A DNA stretch of 64,000 nucleotides. Source: Paenibacillus sp. CAA11. Lineage in GTDB: Bacteria > Bacillota > Bacilli > Paenibacillales > Paenibacillaceae. The notes beneath the pieces were generated by a model. That model was not told the DNA's origin. It made no database searches and saw only the letters and a program-made list of their open reading frames with translations. The position numbers and the translations under genes are program-made. Below are positions 15,792-25,684 of this stretch, piece after piece; the stretch's first letter is position 1, and every line of letters begins with the position of its first letter. Location: the NCBI RefSeq assembly GCF_003060825.1, contig NZ_CP028922.1:4046501-4110500 (forward strand). Reading direction: 5' to 3'.

Positions 15792-18700
15792 GACTTCACA
15801 CCTCGTATCTGCGCTAAGTTCCTCATGGTGTGTCTAACCAGGGTCAAAATCCGCCATTCTCTAGCCCGGTCTGTTCCAATCAACCGGTTTAAATGCATGT
15901 GAATGATACTTCTTACTAAGTGCTGCGGATGATTCCGCAAGTCTCCCTGCAAGCCGATCCTCCGCACCTGTTCAGCATACTCCCGAATCGAAGCGCGCCT
16001 TCCCTCAAGCGACTGCATGACCAGAGGGCGGTCGGTATTGTCCGAAGCCTTGAATAGACCAGGTTCAGTCCAGCTTAGCAGCCTAGTACGGTATTTACGG
16101 TATAAATCCAAATGTTCCTTATGATCTGCCCCGGGGATAAGCCAATCCATAGAATCAGATAACACATAGCTGAATTGCTCCAAAATATCCATCACACTCA
16201 CGATGCCAAAGAAGTCATAATCCATCTCGAGCAAACCTGACTGCTTGTTCCGAATCCACTCCGTAACCATAAGACTATCCTGGCTAAATACGCTCTCGGC
16301 CGCCGAAATAAGCGCCCTACCTCCGTATCTCTCAATTTCAGGATCATAGCTATCAATAACCATCCGCGATAGTAAGCCTTCCTGCTGAAGGCTTCTCGCC
16401 CACTGATAGAGCTTGGGAATCCCCTTCTGGACTAACCCCGCAGAACTCCCGTGAAATCTAATCCGCAAATGTGAGCCCTCATCATAGTAACGAATAAAGA
16501 AAAATTGGTCTGTCCATCCCTCTTGCAAGGACTCTCTAACAAAATTGTACAGTGGACCCGCAATAAGCTCTTCTTGCCGCTGACTAAAACCATACAATTT
16601 GACATACAGCCAGTCACTACCTGGAAGCTGCAGACGCTCTGCCCTTGGAATATAATCATGCTTAACAAGGGGAACGGAAGAACCCGAACCTTGGGCTGAA
16701 GCTTTAGATCTGACCAGCGGCACTACGAACTCTGTCATATATCTGCCTTCGGGGCCTGTACAGCAGTGATCTTCCGGGTGCATTCCGGTTTCTGTTAAGC
16801 GAATCAACTCACCAGGCTGCAACCGTTCATATTCCTGGCGAATTAAATCCACATGGAGGATCTGATCCAGATTTAGCAGCAGACGATGATCCTCTTCTCT
16901 CAAAAAGACGTACTGAGGGATATTCATTCTCTTCCGCCAGGCTGTGAAACTATGCATCCACTCTTCGAGTGACATCCTCTCATCCACTTCAAGGGTACTG
17001 TGATTAAGCCTCCATTCAGCCGGGAGCAGCACTACGCGCCCTACGCGAAAGCGCGGGACAAACGGGAGAGTCTCCTTGCTGGTCCAGTGGAGGGGAGACC
17101 ATCTTCGTTTGCCTTCAAAGGCCAGATCCGCTAGAAACCGGTATAGGTTAGGAGCTTTAGTCCAGTCAAGCATGTTGTTAATATGAGGTATAATTCGTTT
17201 GCCTAGTGACTTCGATTTCAGATAAAAGCAATTATCATGGCAGCCTACCAAAATATCCGTAACGGCAAGGGTATGTTTCTCAGACTTTGAAGAATGCGTA
17301 CCTATGGCCAATTCATAGAACGAGTTATTTTCACTGATGACTAAATTTGCGGAACGTCCAGCTGAAGGCAAATAAACAAGCTCTACCCAGATTTCATCCT
17401 CGCTAAGCCTCTTTTCCTCTTCATGTAATCGCTTAAGCTTGTCTTTCATAGGCTCGTCCATCATATGCATGAAACGTCCGAACGTCTTTCCTGCTCCCAG
17501 GGAGCCAGGATTAGCGGCAAGAGTAAGTTGATAATCCCCTTGATCCACAGCAGAGCTAGAGGCAGCAAATAGGTTAAAATAGAGCTCCATGGAGGTAGGC
17601 AGTTCGTGTTCTTGGAGTTCCGCTTCCTGAAGCTGATGGATCTTCTCCTCTGTCAGCTCAATCTCCATACCGTTTTCCCTAATCGCATGTTGAATCCACT
17701 CTTCCACTAAGACATCCCTTTTTTTATGAAAAATCTCTGGTTTCTGTCCCAGTGTTCGACTGGAAGGGGGATATAAATAAGTTGCTGGCGCTCCCAACCC
17801 TAAATCAGGATCCAACAATTCCACTAATGGAATTTCCTGATCGACCCCATAATGCTCCATAAAATCATTAAGATACGATTGTATATGAATGGACCCCGTC
17901 ATAGTAGGTGATAGTCTCCATAGAACATCTGCCGTACGTTCAATTTCCATTTGAACGGAGTTGTGGATGTGAAGAGGTTGACCAGCCAAAGACAAATCTA
18001 CTTGCAGGAGATCCTTGGTTTCATGGATTTGCTTCATGAATTGCTGCATGTTTCTCAGCTCGGTCTCCCCTTCTCCGATCGGCAACCCGTTATAGTCCTG
18101 CAGCATCTTGTAAAGCATATCTAATGCATCCTTAATATCTTCTATCCCGTTAATTTTCCCGAGCTCTTGCAAGAAGTAAGAGAAAGGCTCTGTATTCATT
18201 AATGGAGGCCGCAGCGAAGTCATTAAGAATTCCTGGCGAATGAGCTCTTTTAAAAATGGCTTAATCACTTCACGGTCAGTATCAGGATATTGATTGTAAA
18301 CCCAATCTACTAATTCATGAAAAGGAAGAGGTGTTTGAGCTTTATCTAATACGTCTTCAACAACCGGAGTCCAGCGTATCGTCACAGAATCGTTCTGAAA
18401 TGATTTTCCTACTTTTAAATTTTGTCCATACCCTGTATGATAAGGATTTTTCAATCTGCTCCCCATTCTGTAAACCGAGGTGTTGCTTTGAACCGTAATG
18501 GCGCCGATCACCCGGTCATCCTTTTCCAGATCACTCATTAATTTCAGTAACCATTCCATATCGGGACGTGTGTATTTCTTGTAGCTTCCTAAAGGTTCTA
18601 GAACCAACTGGGTATGATCAGTAAAGGTGCCATAATCAAGACCTGACAGCAATCCAAAAGGGGTTGGACGGGTTGTTATGCGTATCAGATAACGAATTAA

Positions 18701-19012
18701 ACTGCGAACTCGCTGCATGCTCTTCTTATGGCTGAAAGAGAAATCAAAATTGTCGAGGGAAGCTAGCAGACTGGGGCTTGAGACCGCAATCGCTTCCCGA
18801 ATGATGGGATGAAGCGCATTTTTCACAAGGTAACTAGCACGAGCCTGATACTCATTTAGAGTACGATCCTGCTTTCTTTCTTCCTGACTAGAGAAAAAAG
18901 CATCGTAGAAATCGAGCGGTAATAAAGGAGTACGAAACATGAAAAAGTCTGTTGTTTTGAAAGAATAGGACGCTTGTACTCTTTCTAGTGTCATTAGACT
19001 TGAATCCGGCAT
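15788..19012 (-). CDS. lanB: lanthipeptide dehydratase (LanB)
   Basis: A 1074-residue full-length dehydratase that glutamylates Ser/Thr of the precursor using glutamyl-tRNA and then eliminates glutamate. The N-terminal glutamylation domain includes FRTPLLPLDFYDAFF and LIRYLIRITTRPTPFGLLSG. The C-terminal elimination (SpaB-C) domain includes WLYVKLYGFSQRQEE, FFIRYYDEGSHLRIRFHG and YDPEIERYGG. Both domains are on one chain as in NisB and SpaB. ATG 19012 is chosen because AAGGAG lies 8 nt before it; a GTG three codons upstream sits too close. First gene of the leftward B-T-C-A operon. Confidence 0.94.
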   Translation of the reverse strand: MPDSSLMTLERVQASYSFKTTDFFMFRTPLLPLDFYDAFFSSQEERKQDRTLNEYQARASYLVKNALHPIIREAIAVSSPSLLASLDNFDFSFSHKKSMQRVRSLIRYLIRITTRPTPFGLLSGLDYGTFTDHTQLVLEPLGSYKKYTRPDMEWLLKLMSDLEKDDRVIGAITVQSNTSVYRMGSRLKNPYHTGYGQNLKVGKSFQNDSVTIRWTPVVEDVLDKAQTPLPFHELVDWVYNQYPDTDREVIKPFLKELIRQEFLMTSLRPPLMNTEPFSYFLQELGKINGIEDIKDALDMLYKMLQDYNGLPIGEGETELRNMQQFMKQIHETKDLLQVDLSLAGQPLHIHNSVQMEIERTADVLWRLSPTMTGSIHIQSYLNDFMEHYGVDQEIPLVELLDPDLGLGAPATYLYPPSSRTLGQKPEIFHKKRDVLVEEWIQHAIRENGMEIELTEEKIHQLQEAELQEHELPTSMELYFNLFAASSSAVDQGDYQLTLAANPGSLGAGKTFGRFMHMMDEPMKDKLKRLHEEEKRLSEDEIWVELVYLPSAGRSANLVISENNSFYELAIGTHSSKSEKHTLAVTDILVGCHDNCFYLKSKSLGKRIIPHINNMLDWTKAPNLYRFLADLAFEGKRRWSPLHWTSKETLPFVPRFRVGRVVLLPAEWRLNHSTLEVDERMSLEEWMHSFTAWRKRMNIPQYVFLREEDHRLLLNLDQILHVDLIRQEYERLQPGELIRLTETGMHPEDHCCTGPEGRYMTEFVVPLVRSKASAQGSGSSVPLVKHDYIPRAERLQLPGSDWLYVKLYGFSQRQEELIAGPLYNFVRESLQEGWTDQFFFIRYYDEGSHLRIRFHGSSAGLVQKGIPKLYQWARSLQQEGLLSRMVIDSYDPEIERYGGRALISAAESVFSQDSLMVTEWIRNKQSGLLEMDYDFFGIVSVMDILEQFSYVLSDSMDWLIPGADHKEHLDLYRKYRTRLLSWTEPGLFKASDNTDRPLVMQSLEGRRASIREYAEQVRRIGLQGDLRNHPQHLVRSIIHMHLNRLIGTDRAREWRILTLVRHTMRNLAQIRGVKS

Positions 19013-19119
19013 TTCTACCACTCCTTAATGATGAAGTAATATGGGCGCTAAATCGAAATGAATTGTCAATAAAACCATTTTTAATCCAATATATGGGTAT
19101 ATGATAACATAAAAAATAG

Positions 19120-19128
19120 AGTATAGCA
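19120..19128 (-). promoter_or_regulatory. candidate extended -10 for the lanBTC operon
   Basis: Read leftward, TGC-TATACT forms an extended -10 about 110 nt upstream of lanB. No good -35 is visible, which would fit an activator-dependent promoter served by LanR (inference). Confidence 0.35.
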
Positions 19129-19298
19129 TATTTAATTGGTTTATATAGGATAAAATACCACTTCAACCAATCCAGCGTGCGCCATCGCGGTTAGCAATCG
19201 TCAGATTATACGAACATCGTGTTTAGAACTGGCCTGATAATAGAAATAGCGGCAGCCACTGGACCAAACTTAAAGTCCTAGGCTCCCGCTGTTTTAAC

Positions 19299-19334
19299 AA
19301 ACCCACCTGTCATTTATAAACTACAGGCGGGTTT
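19299..19334 (-). terminator. terminator of the adhR-like gene
   Basis: A 12-bp stem with one mismatch pairs AAACCCACCTGT with ACAGGCGGGTTT. On the leftward strand it is followed by TTTGTT, directly after the regulator's stop codon. Confidence 0.7.
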
Positions 19335-19337
19335 CTG

Positions 19338-19754
19338 CTATTTCGTAAAGGCACTCGCTATTTTGTGATTCTTATGAATATCCTCCGTCCCGGCATCCAA
19401 TGCAGTCCTATAATATGAGCATTTATGTTCAATGACTTCCATGGTCTTTTTCAGTTCTTCCATCTGTGCTTCTACAGTGGCTTTGCGCTCCATGAACATG
19501 TCATATCTTTGCTGCAATGTAGCATCTCCCTCAGAACACCAATCAATGAAATTTTTAATTTCCTTGATCGGCATCCCAGTACATTTCAAACATTCAATGA
19601 CTTTTAAAGCCTCAATATCAGATTCCTTAAATGATCTAGTTCCGCTGGGTGTCCGTTCTACAAAGGGCATAAGCCCCTCCTTGTCGTAGTAACGCAAAGT
19701 ATATGGGGTAAGATTCAATTCCTTGGCAACTTCGCTGATAGAATAGCTCTTCAT
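19338..19754 (-). CDS. adhR: MerR-family regulator, AdhR-like
   Basis: A 138-residue aldehyde-responsive-type MerR regulator. The winged helix YSISEVAKELNLTPYTLRYY is followed by DKEGLMPFVERTPSGTRSFK and the dimerisation coil. A Cys in VIECLKCTGMP, near residue 52, matches the position of the thiol used by AdhR/NmlR-type sensors (family knowledge). The ATG at 19754 follows AGGAG; upstream in-frame starts lack a site. It is divergent from an alcohol dehydrogenase gene, and both intergenic dyads match the AdhR operator, so the name is well supported by context. Confidence 0.8.
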   Translation of the reverse strand: MKSYSISEVAKELNLTPYTLRYYDKEGLMPFVERTPSGTRSFKESDIEALKVIECLKCTGMPIKEIKNFIDWCSEGDATLQQRYDMFMERKATVEAQMEELKKTMEVIEHKCSYYRTALDAGTEDIHKNHKIASAFTK

Positions 19755-19783
19755 TCCGCATCTCCTATTCATCATGATATAGA

Positions 19784-19801
19784 CTTCGAGTTAACTCTAA
19801 A
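19784..19801. promoter_or_regulatory. AdhR-type operator proximal to adhR
   Basis: CTTCGAG-TTAA-CTCTAAA shares the 7-4-7 geometry of the operator on the adhA side and lies 29 bp upstream of the regulator start, suggesting autoregulation. Confidence 0.55.
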
Positions 19802-19891
19802 ACATAAAGGGACTTTATCATGCAACTTGTTGAATGTCAAAATCAGCATCTTTCTAATCAAGGAGCTTCCCAAGAAAATAAAATCTACGGC

Positions 19892-19922
19892 TTGACTTAG
19901 AGTTAACTGTAAGGATTAACAT
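19892..19922 (+). promoter_or_regulatory. adhA promoter with 19-bp spacer and AdhR operator
   Basis: TTGACT (19892-19897) and TAACAT (19917-19922) are 19 bp apart. The dyad CTTAGAG-TTAA-CTGTAAG (19896-19913) lies between and over the -35, matching in layout the remembered B. subtilis AdhR site CTTAAAG-N4-CTTTAAG. Activation by DNA distortion is expected. Confidence 0.7.
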
Positions 19923-19976
19923 GGATTTGCAAAGAGCAACAAGTAGGGCTAGAAAGTAGAAATTTTAGGAGGTTTT

Positions 19977-21020
19977 ATGATGATCACTGCAAAAGCACGA
20001 GCTGTCGATGGTCCAGACCAACCGTTTCGCACGGCTGAAATTAAACGACGGGATCTGGATTCCCACGACGTCCTAATTGAAATTAAGTATGCCGGCATAT
20101 GCCATTCCGATATTCACACAGCCCATGGAGAATGGGGTCCGGTAAACTACCCGCTGGTACCAGGACATGAGATCGCAGGAATTATCACAGCTGTGGGACC
20201 AGAAGTTACAAAGTACAAAGTCGGTGACCGAGTTGGGGTTGGCTGTATGGTTGATTCCTGCGGCGAATGTGAGAACTGCCGTAAAGGCGAAGAGCAATAC
20301 TGTCTCAAAGGAAATATCCCTACTTACGCTGGTGTAGACAAATACGGTGAGCCAACCCAAGGTGGATATTCTACTCACATTGTCGTAACCGAAGGTTTTG
20401 TCGTTAGAATTCCAGACAACATTGAGCTTGATGCAGCTGCTCCATTACTGTGCGCAGGGATTACGACCTATTCGCCGTTAAACCACTGGGGAGCGGGTCC
20501 AGGTAAAAAAGTAGCGGTTGTGGGAATGGGCGGTCTTGGCCATATGGCGGTCCAAATTGCACATGCTATGGGAGCCGAGGTGACCGTTCTCTCACAATCC
20601 TTGAAGAAAAAAGAGGATGGGCTACAGTTAGGCGCAGACAACTACTATGCCACAAGCGATCCAGAAACATTTGAAAAGCTTGCCGGGCACTTTGATCTGA
20701 TCATTAACACGGTAAGTGCAAGTATCGATATGGATGCTTATTTCTCCCTGCTCACGCTGGATGGAACTTTAGTGAACGTTGGTGCCCCTGGGGAGCCGCT
20801 GTCAGTCAATGTGATGTCCCTCATAGGACATCGCCGTTCGTTTGCCGGTTCCATGATTGGAGGCATTCGCGAGACACAGGAAATGCTGGATTTCTGTGCA
20901 GAGCACAGCATCGTGCCTAAGATCGAAGTCATAACGGCCGACCAGATTGACGAAGCCTACAAGCGCGTACTAGCTTCAGATGTGAAGTATAGATTCGTAA
21001 TTGACATTAGTACAATGTAA
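19977..21020 (+). CDS. adhA: zinc-dependent alcohol dehydrogenase, AdhA type
   Basis: A 347-residue medium-chain dehydrogenase that probably reduces or oxidises aldehydes and alcohols. The catalytic zinc ligands are the Cys of [15 protein letters not shown], the His of PGHEIAG and a later Cys. The structural zinc site is the four-Cys cluster in [17 protein letters not shown]. The Rossmann motif is [23 protein letters not shown] precedes two consecutive ATG codons, at 19977 and 19980; the second has the better spacing. It is divergent from the AdhR-like regulator and likely induced by formaldehyde or methylglyoxal, as in B. subtilis (inference). Confidence 0.88.
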   Translation: MMITAKARAVDGPDQPFRTAEIKRRDLDSHDVLIEIKYAGICHSDIHTAHGEWGPVNYPLVPGHEIAGIITAVGPEVTKYKVGDRVGVGCMVDSCGECENCRKGEEQYCLKGNIPTYAGVDKYGEPTQGGYSTHIVVTEGFVVRIPDNIELDAAAPLLCAGITTYSPLNHWGAGPGKKVAVVGMGGLGHMAVQIAHAMGAEVTVLSQSLKKKEDGLQLGADNYYATSDPETFEKLAGHFDLIINTVSASIDMDAYFSLLTLDGTLVNVGAPGEPLSVNVMSLIGHRRSFAGSMIGGIRETQEMLDFCAEHSIVPKIEVITADQIDEAYKRVLASDVKYRFVIDISTM

Positions 21021-21076
21021 GTTGCGTAAAGAGACGGAGAATTATCGGGTACCTATTTCCATCTCTCCTTAAAAAA

Positions 21077-21106
21077 GAGGGCAATCCGTTGATCTGGATT
21101 GCCCTC
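21077..21106 (-). terminator. bidirectional terminator between adhA and the helicase gene
   Basis: A perfect 11-bp stem pairs GAGGGCAATCC with GGATTGCCCTC around an 8-nt loop. On the leftward strand TTTTTT follows, so it ends the helicase transcript; it may also stop adhA. Confidence 0.85.
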
Positions 21107-21190
21107 TCCATATTCATACCTTTCCCTGAGCTACTCCCTTTGCTCACTCACTCTAACCCTTCATAAACGATTAGACATTACTGAATAATA

Positions 21191-24109
21191 TCAAATTACA
21201 TTCCCCACCACATTCTTCCTTAACAATCCGCTGGCCGTGCTTACACTTGTGCTCAAGCATCCCAGATCCCCAAATGCAAAAAAGTGATCTTTGGCCCGGG
21301 AGACCGCCACATTCATCAGACTCTTGTTTGCATCCATAAAATAGCACCCATCCCCACTGCCATACACCGTGGATAGAATGATCAGGTTCCGCTCTGCGCC
21401 TTGAAAAGTATGAACCGTTCCAACACTCACTTTGAAGAGCAATTCCGGAGCCCTCCTTCTCATCTCGGCGCGAATGCAGCTAACCTGTGCCTTGAAGGGA
21501 GTGATGATGCCCACAAGATTATTTTCTTTTTCGGACGGATAAGCGGCTTGGATTTGATCAAAGTTTTCGATGAGCCACTCCACAATTCGTGCGGCTTCCG
21601 GGCGGTTGTATCTGCTTGATCCTTGTTTGCTCGATTTCGTGCTGCCGATCTGGTGGTGGCCCATCTGCGGCCAGTGTGCTAGCGCTCGTCCAGTCTTTTC
21701 GCTGCCTTTGCCTCGTTTGGGCTCCAGCTTCCCCTTATATACTAACTTGTTACAGTACTCAATAATTTCGTCATAGCAGCGACGATGTTCGGAGAGGAAC
21801 AATCCTCTTTGCTCATATTTCTCATAGTTACAGCTCTTAGTGGCAACCTTCATCACACTGGAGTCGAAGCTTGTTAACCCGCTCTGTTCCAGACGCTCAT
21901 ATTCATCCAGTGAACCGATCGCGCCATGACTCCAAGCAAGGGCTTTATCCAGCGCCCTATTCAGACTCCACACCGGCTCGATCTGATGCACGTCCCCAAC
22001 GACAATGGCCTTCTTCGCAAGAGAAAAAGCGCCAGCCGCAATCTCAGGAGAGACTTGGCCTGCTTCATCCACGATTAACAAGTCAATAAAGTTGAAAAGA
22101 TGGGACTTCTTCTGCTCACCATAAGCGGCAAATTGTCCTGGAAGCACAAAAAACGTCATTACAAGACAAGGTGTGATCATCGCCAGCCGGCTATAGAACT
22201 TTTCTAATACATTTTTATGGGTTGTGCCTGTTTGCTTCGCAGTCAAAGCATCTTCTCCACTAGCCCACCTACACTCGTAATAATGGACGGCTAGCCAGAA
22301 CTCCATGTAACGGATTTTCCGATCCAAAATTTCATTCATCCTGTCACTCGTCATTTCGTATGTGGCTGCCAATTCATCATGTAATATGACACCGTGTTGT
22401 TGTAACACAGCCAATTCATTATCATACTTGGTTATCCACTGCTCTACCTGGTCCTTAAGCTTCTTCAGGTCCGCCAGTTTCCGGTTAACATCCTGGTAAC
22501 GAAGACTGTAGGCTTCCTTGATGTCTTTGTATTTCATATTTTCATTTAAAAAGTCCAATTCGTCCTCATTCATCCACAGCCGGACCTCCGTCCGTACTCG
22601 CTTGGAAAACCATCTCAAAACAAACGGGATCCTGCGAAAACATTCCCGCCATTCCTCAAGCCTCATGCCTATAGCCTGAATAGAAGCTGTCAACTGCTCA
22701 ATCTCTTTTTCCAGATAGGCTAAATAGGCATCTACAGCCCTCCCCTGCAGATCGAATTGGCCCGCTTCTACATATAAATTAAGCAGACTATTTCTGCGAT
22801 TGTCGAAAAACTTTAATTCCTCATGCAGCTTCGCCTGACAATCACTAAGACTCGTATAATGGGTACCAAAATACTGATTGCAGCTTTGCAGCATTTTAGT
22901 TACAGAGTTCTCCAGATTATTCTGCGCTTCAATATCACTGACAAAATGGTGCCCTCTCGAATTTGTAAACTGATATCCCTGATCACGGGCTTCCTTCACT
23001 TTGGTACTGGATGGGAAATAAGTTGCGAAACTGTGCACGCCTTCGATCCAGCGTTCCTCCAGATTCGAGATGCCTACTTTAGGAATATTTCCAAAAGAAG
23101 CGATAATGTTCGTTACCGCCTGATTATTCGTTGAAGTCGCCACGATTAGAGGTGCTTTCTCGGTGGCCAGCGCTCTCTTCACATACATATCCGCCACGAC
23201 AGATTGCAAAAGAGTGGTTTTTCCCGTTCCCGGTGGACCATTCACGGCCAGGATCTCACCTTCTTGAAGGAGGTTCATATGATGAATGGCTTCCCTTTGG
23301 GATGGAGATAAAGGATACTCGCCCCCCATTTGCCCATGGTGAAGGCGCATATTGTCCACACTATTCGGGACCAAGGGACGCAAGCTGGCGGGCTCTATAG
23401 ACATGAACTGTTCATATAACGGTTTTGGATCTTTATTCTGAAGCAGCTCATTGTACAGATCCATAATTTGTCTTGTGGTGTTCACCGTCGGATCGAGCAC
23501 AAGGTATACTTTCTGCTCCAGTTCAACGGGCGAATCCCCATCCTCCATGTTAGGAAGCGCATTATCTTCAAATCCGACCTTCGTTACCGACTCATAGAAA
23601 TCTCTTAAATACGCCGCATAATCAGACCAAGTCTTTATTTGTTCCTTCTGATCCACATGGCTGCTGATGAATTGATCCACCTCATCTACATACCCAATAG
23701 ACAATTTAGGTTCGACCATAGGTTGCAGGTATTCTCGCGGGAACCATGGGAGCTTGTTATTCTCATCATCAAACGCCAGTTTCCCACTTTTGTAGAGGAT
23801 GGCCGGAATAAAATAAACACCCGTTAACTCATCCACTTCGTCCTGTGTTTTGACAAAATCTTTGTAATTGGTTTTGACCGTCTTGGCACTGATCACTACA
23901 TTCAGTTTCTCTTGAGACTTTTGTCCTTTATTCTTCTTGCTAGCTTCAGCAAAGATCTTCGCACTCGTCTCCGTTGATATCTGACCGTCCACTAAAATAC
24001 TTGGATCCAGTATATGAAACGATTCATTTTTAAAATCAATTCCCAAGTGCAAGGCCCCCGCGATTGCACTTCGAAAATACTGCGTCATAGCTTTATGTTC
24101 TTTATTCAT
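21191..24109 (-). CDS. large SF1 helicase, UPF1/DNA2-like AAA protein
   Basis: A 972-residue superfamily 1B-type helicase. Walker A is VNGPPGTGKTTLLQSV near residue 290, motif II LIVDEAGQVSPEIAAG near 690, motif III VVGDVHQIEPVW, and the C-terminal RecA domain has ITPFKAQV, VGTVHTFQGAERNLIILST and VAVSRAKDHFFAFGD. A long helical insertion of about 300 residues separates motif Ia from motif II. The N-terminal 250 residues have no motif I recognise, and no nuclease motif is seen. Such stand-alone helicases occur both as repair-type proteins and in defence islands; the accessory setting (toxin genes and an IS downstream) leaves this open. Start context is poor. Confidence 0.75.
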   Translation of the reverse strand: MNKEHKAMTQYFRSAIAGALHLGIDFKNESFHILDPSILVDGQISTETSAKIFAEASKKNKGQKSQEKLNVVISAKTVKTNYKDFVKTQDEVDELTGVYFIPAILYKSGKLAFDDENNKLPWFPREYLQPMVEPKLSIGYVDEVDQFISSHVDQKEQIKTWSDYAAYLRDFYESVTKVGFEDNALPNMEDGDSPVELEQKVYLVLDPTVNTTRQIMDLYNELLQNKDPKPLYEQFMSIEPASLRPLVPNSVDNMRLHHGQMGGEYPLSPSQREAIHHMNLLQEGEILAVNGPPGTGKTTLLQSVVADMYVKRALATEKAPLIVATSTNNQAVTNIIASFGNIPKVGISNLEERWIEGVHSFATYFPSSTKVKEARDQGYQFTNSRGHHFVSDIEAQNNLENSVTKMLQSCNQYFGTHYTSLSDCQAKLHEELKFFDNRRNSLLNLYVEAGQFDLQGRAVDAYLAYLEKEIEQLTASIQAIGMRLEEWRECFRRIPFVLRWFSKRVRTEVRLWMNEDELDFLNENMKYKDIKEAYSLRYQDVNRKLADLKKLKDQVEQWITKYDNELAVLQQHGVILHDELAATYEMTSDRMNEILDRKIRYMEFWLAVHYYECRWASGEDALTAKQTGTTHKNVLEKFYSRLAMITPCLVMTFFVLPGQFAAYGEQKKSHLFNFIDLLIVDEAGQVSPEIAAGAFSLAKKAIVVGDVHQIEPVWSLNRALDKALAWSHGAIGSLDEYERLEQSGLTSFDSSVMKVATKSCNYEKYEQRGLFLSEHRRCYDEIIEYCNKLVYKGKLEPKRGKGSEKTGRALAHWPQMGHHQIGSTKSSKQGSSRYNRPEAARIVEWLIENFDQIQAAYPSEKENNLVGIITPFKAQVSCIRAEMRRRAPELLFKVSVGTVHTFQGAERNLIILSTVYGSGDGCYFMDANKSLMNVAVSRAKDHFFAFGDLGCLSTSVSTASGLLRKNVVGNVI

Positions 24110-24323
24110 TGGATTCTTCTAAGTCTTATGTAAGTGTTCCTGTTCATTTTAAATCCTACCATATCTTGGGTTATGGTACGTGGAGAAATTATACCTACTC
24201 TTGACACGAACAGAGGCATTGAAAGATTGGAGAGGACTCTATAGATGAAAATAAGCTTTTTTTGTTAATATAAGGGGATTATTTATATGGGGATTACACA
24301 CAGGTATATTAGTTGGATGAGGG

Positions 24324-24482
24324 TCATTTGGTACTTGGTGGTAGCCCGTGATGATATTTCAGTATTCTTGATAATTTATTTGACCTAAGTAATTTAGTAT
24401 TCAAATCACTTATTTGTTGTAACAATTTTAATGTGCTATTGTTAATCTCATTATTAAACTCTACATAGTCAATAAATGTTTC
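24324..24482 (-). pseudogene. possible gene remnant abutting the IS left end
   Basis: On the minus strand an open stretch of 52 codons runs from the IS boundary to a TGA. It encodes an amphipathic sequence (ETFIDYVEFNNEI, STLKLLQQISDLNTKLLRS). There is no start codon on this side of the IS. Joining the two flanks across a TTTC duplication puts it out of frame with the truncated gene on the other side, so it may be a decayed reading frame or chance in AT-rich DNA. Nothing else is recognisable in 24110-24482. Confidence 0.3.
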
Positions 24483-24562
24483 TGGATCGTCTACACTTAG
24501 TTGGACAGAAAAAATAAGGGCTAGTAGAATGAAAACAACACTATGAGGAGCGGATCTCTACA

Positions 24563-24847
24563 ATGCCAAAACAACAACGTCGAACCTTCACCTCTGAATT
24601 TAAAAAGCAAATGGTTCAACTCTATGAAAACGGGAAATCCAGAGTAGCTATTGTGGAGGAATATGGCCTCACAGCTTCAGCTTTAGATCGCTGGATCAAG
24701 CAAGCCCAGACGTCAGGTTCCTTCAAGGAAAAAGACAATCGTTGGTCAGATGAAAACGAACTGGTGGCCTTGCGAAAAGAGAACCAGCGTTTGAAGATGG
24801 AGGTCGATATTTTAAAGCAAGCCGCGCTGATCATGGGACGAAAGTAG
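24563..24847 (+). CDS. IS3-family transposase OrfA
   Basis: A 94-residue DNA-binding subunit with a helix-turn-helix (FTSEFKKQMVQLYENGKSRV, then YGLTASALDRWIKQA) and a C-terminal leucine-zipper-like coil (ELVALRKENQRLKMEVDILK). It ends in TAG at 24845. The orfB frame is -1 relative to it and is open well upstream of the stop, so a fused OrfAB made by -1 frameshifting is expected, as in other IS3 elements. Confidence 0.9.
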   Translation: MPKQQRRTFTSEFKKQMVQLYENGKSRVAIVEEYGLTASALDRWIKQAQTSGSFKEKDNRWSDENELVALRKENQRLKMEVDILKQAALIMGRK

Positions 24848-24888
24848 CTATCATCCAGAACAATCGTGATAAATACTCGGTATCAGCA

Positions 24889-25683
24889 ATGTGTGACGTC
24901 CTGCAAATCGCAAGAAGCACCTTTTACTATGAAGCGAAAGAACAACCGAATGAAGACGAGATCACAGAAGCTATTGTGGGTATCTTCCATAAAAACCGAA
25001 AAGCCTACGGTACCCGAAAGATCAAAACCAAACTTCAGGAACAAGGACTTATCGTGTCCAGACGCCGTATTGGCCGAATCATGAGCGAGCAGGGTCTGGT
25101 CTCAACCTATACCATTGCCCAGTTTAAACCCCACAAGACGTCCTGTAATGAGGCGGCAACGACGAATGTGTTAGATCGTGAGTTTGATCAGGCTGAAGCT
25201 AAGCGCTTCGTCGTTAGCGATTTGACGTATGTGAAGGCGGGGCACCGCTGGCACTACATTTGCGTCCTCATTGACCTATTCAATCGAGAGATCATTGGCC
25301 ATAGTGCAGGTCCACATAAGGACGCTGTTCTGGTTTCGCGTGCCTTTGCTACGGTAGAAGGCGACCTAAGCAAAATCCAGTGGTTTCATACGGACCGTGG
25401 AAGTGAATTTAAAAACCAGAAGATGGATGAGCTACTGGAGACCTTTAGGATCGGTCGGTCGTTAAGCGCGAAGGGGTGTCCTTATGACAATGCTGTGGCA
25501 GAAGCTACCTACAAGGTCATGAAAACGGAGTTCATCCACCAGATGGATTTCCAGAGTCTTGATCACCTGCAGTTGGAATTATACGACTACGTCAACTGGT
25601 TTAACAAACATCGAATCCATGGATCACTGGGATACATGACGCCTGTTCAGTATCGCCAAGCAGCCCTTAAAAAAGCTGTCTGA
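24889..25683 (+). CDS. IS3-family transposase OrfB (DDE catalytic subunit)
   Basis: A 264-residue integrase-fold catalytic domain (rve). The DDE triad is the Asp in VVSDLTYVKAGHRW, Asp in WFHTDRGSEFKNQ and Glu in CPYDNAVAEATYKVMK, with the HTH_21 segment RSTFYYEA upstream. The first ATG is at 24889, but the frame reads back through KVAIIQNNRDKYSVSAM, a typical family N terminus. It is therefore probably translated mainly as an OrfAB fusion through -1 slippage near 24841-24846. Confidence 0.9.
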   Translation: MCDVLQIARSTFYYEAKEQPNEDEITEAIVGIFHKNRKAYGTRKIKTKLQEQGLIVSRRRIGRIMSEQGLVSTYTIAQFKPHKTSCNEAATTNVLDREFDQAEAKRFVVSDLTYVKAGHRWHYICVLIDLFNREIIGHSAGPHKDAVLVSRAFATVEGDLSKIQWFHTDRGSEFKNQKMDELLETFRIGRSLSAKGCPYDNAVAEATYKVMKTEFIHQMDFQSLDHLQLELYDYVNWFNKHRIHGSLGYMTPVQYRQAALKKAV

Positions 25684-25684
25684 T

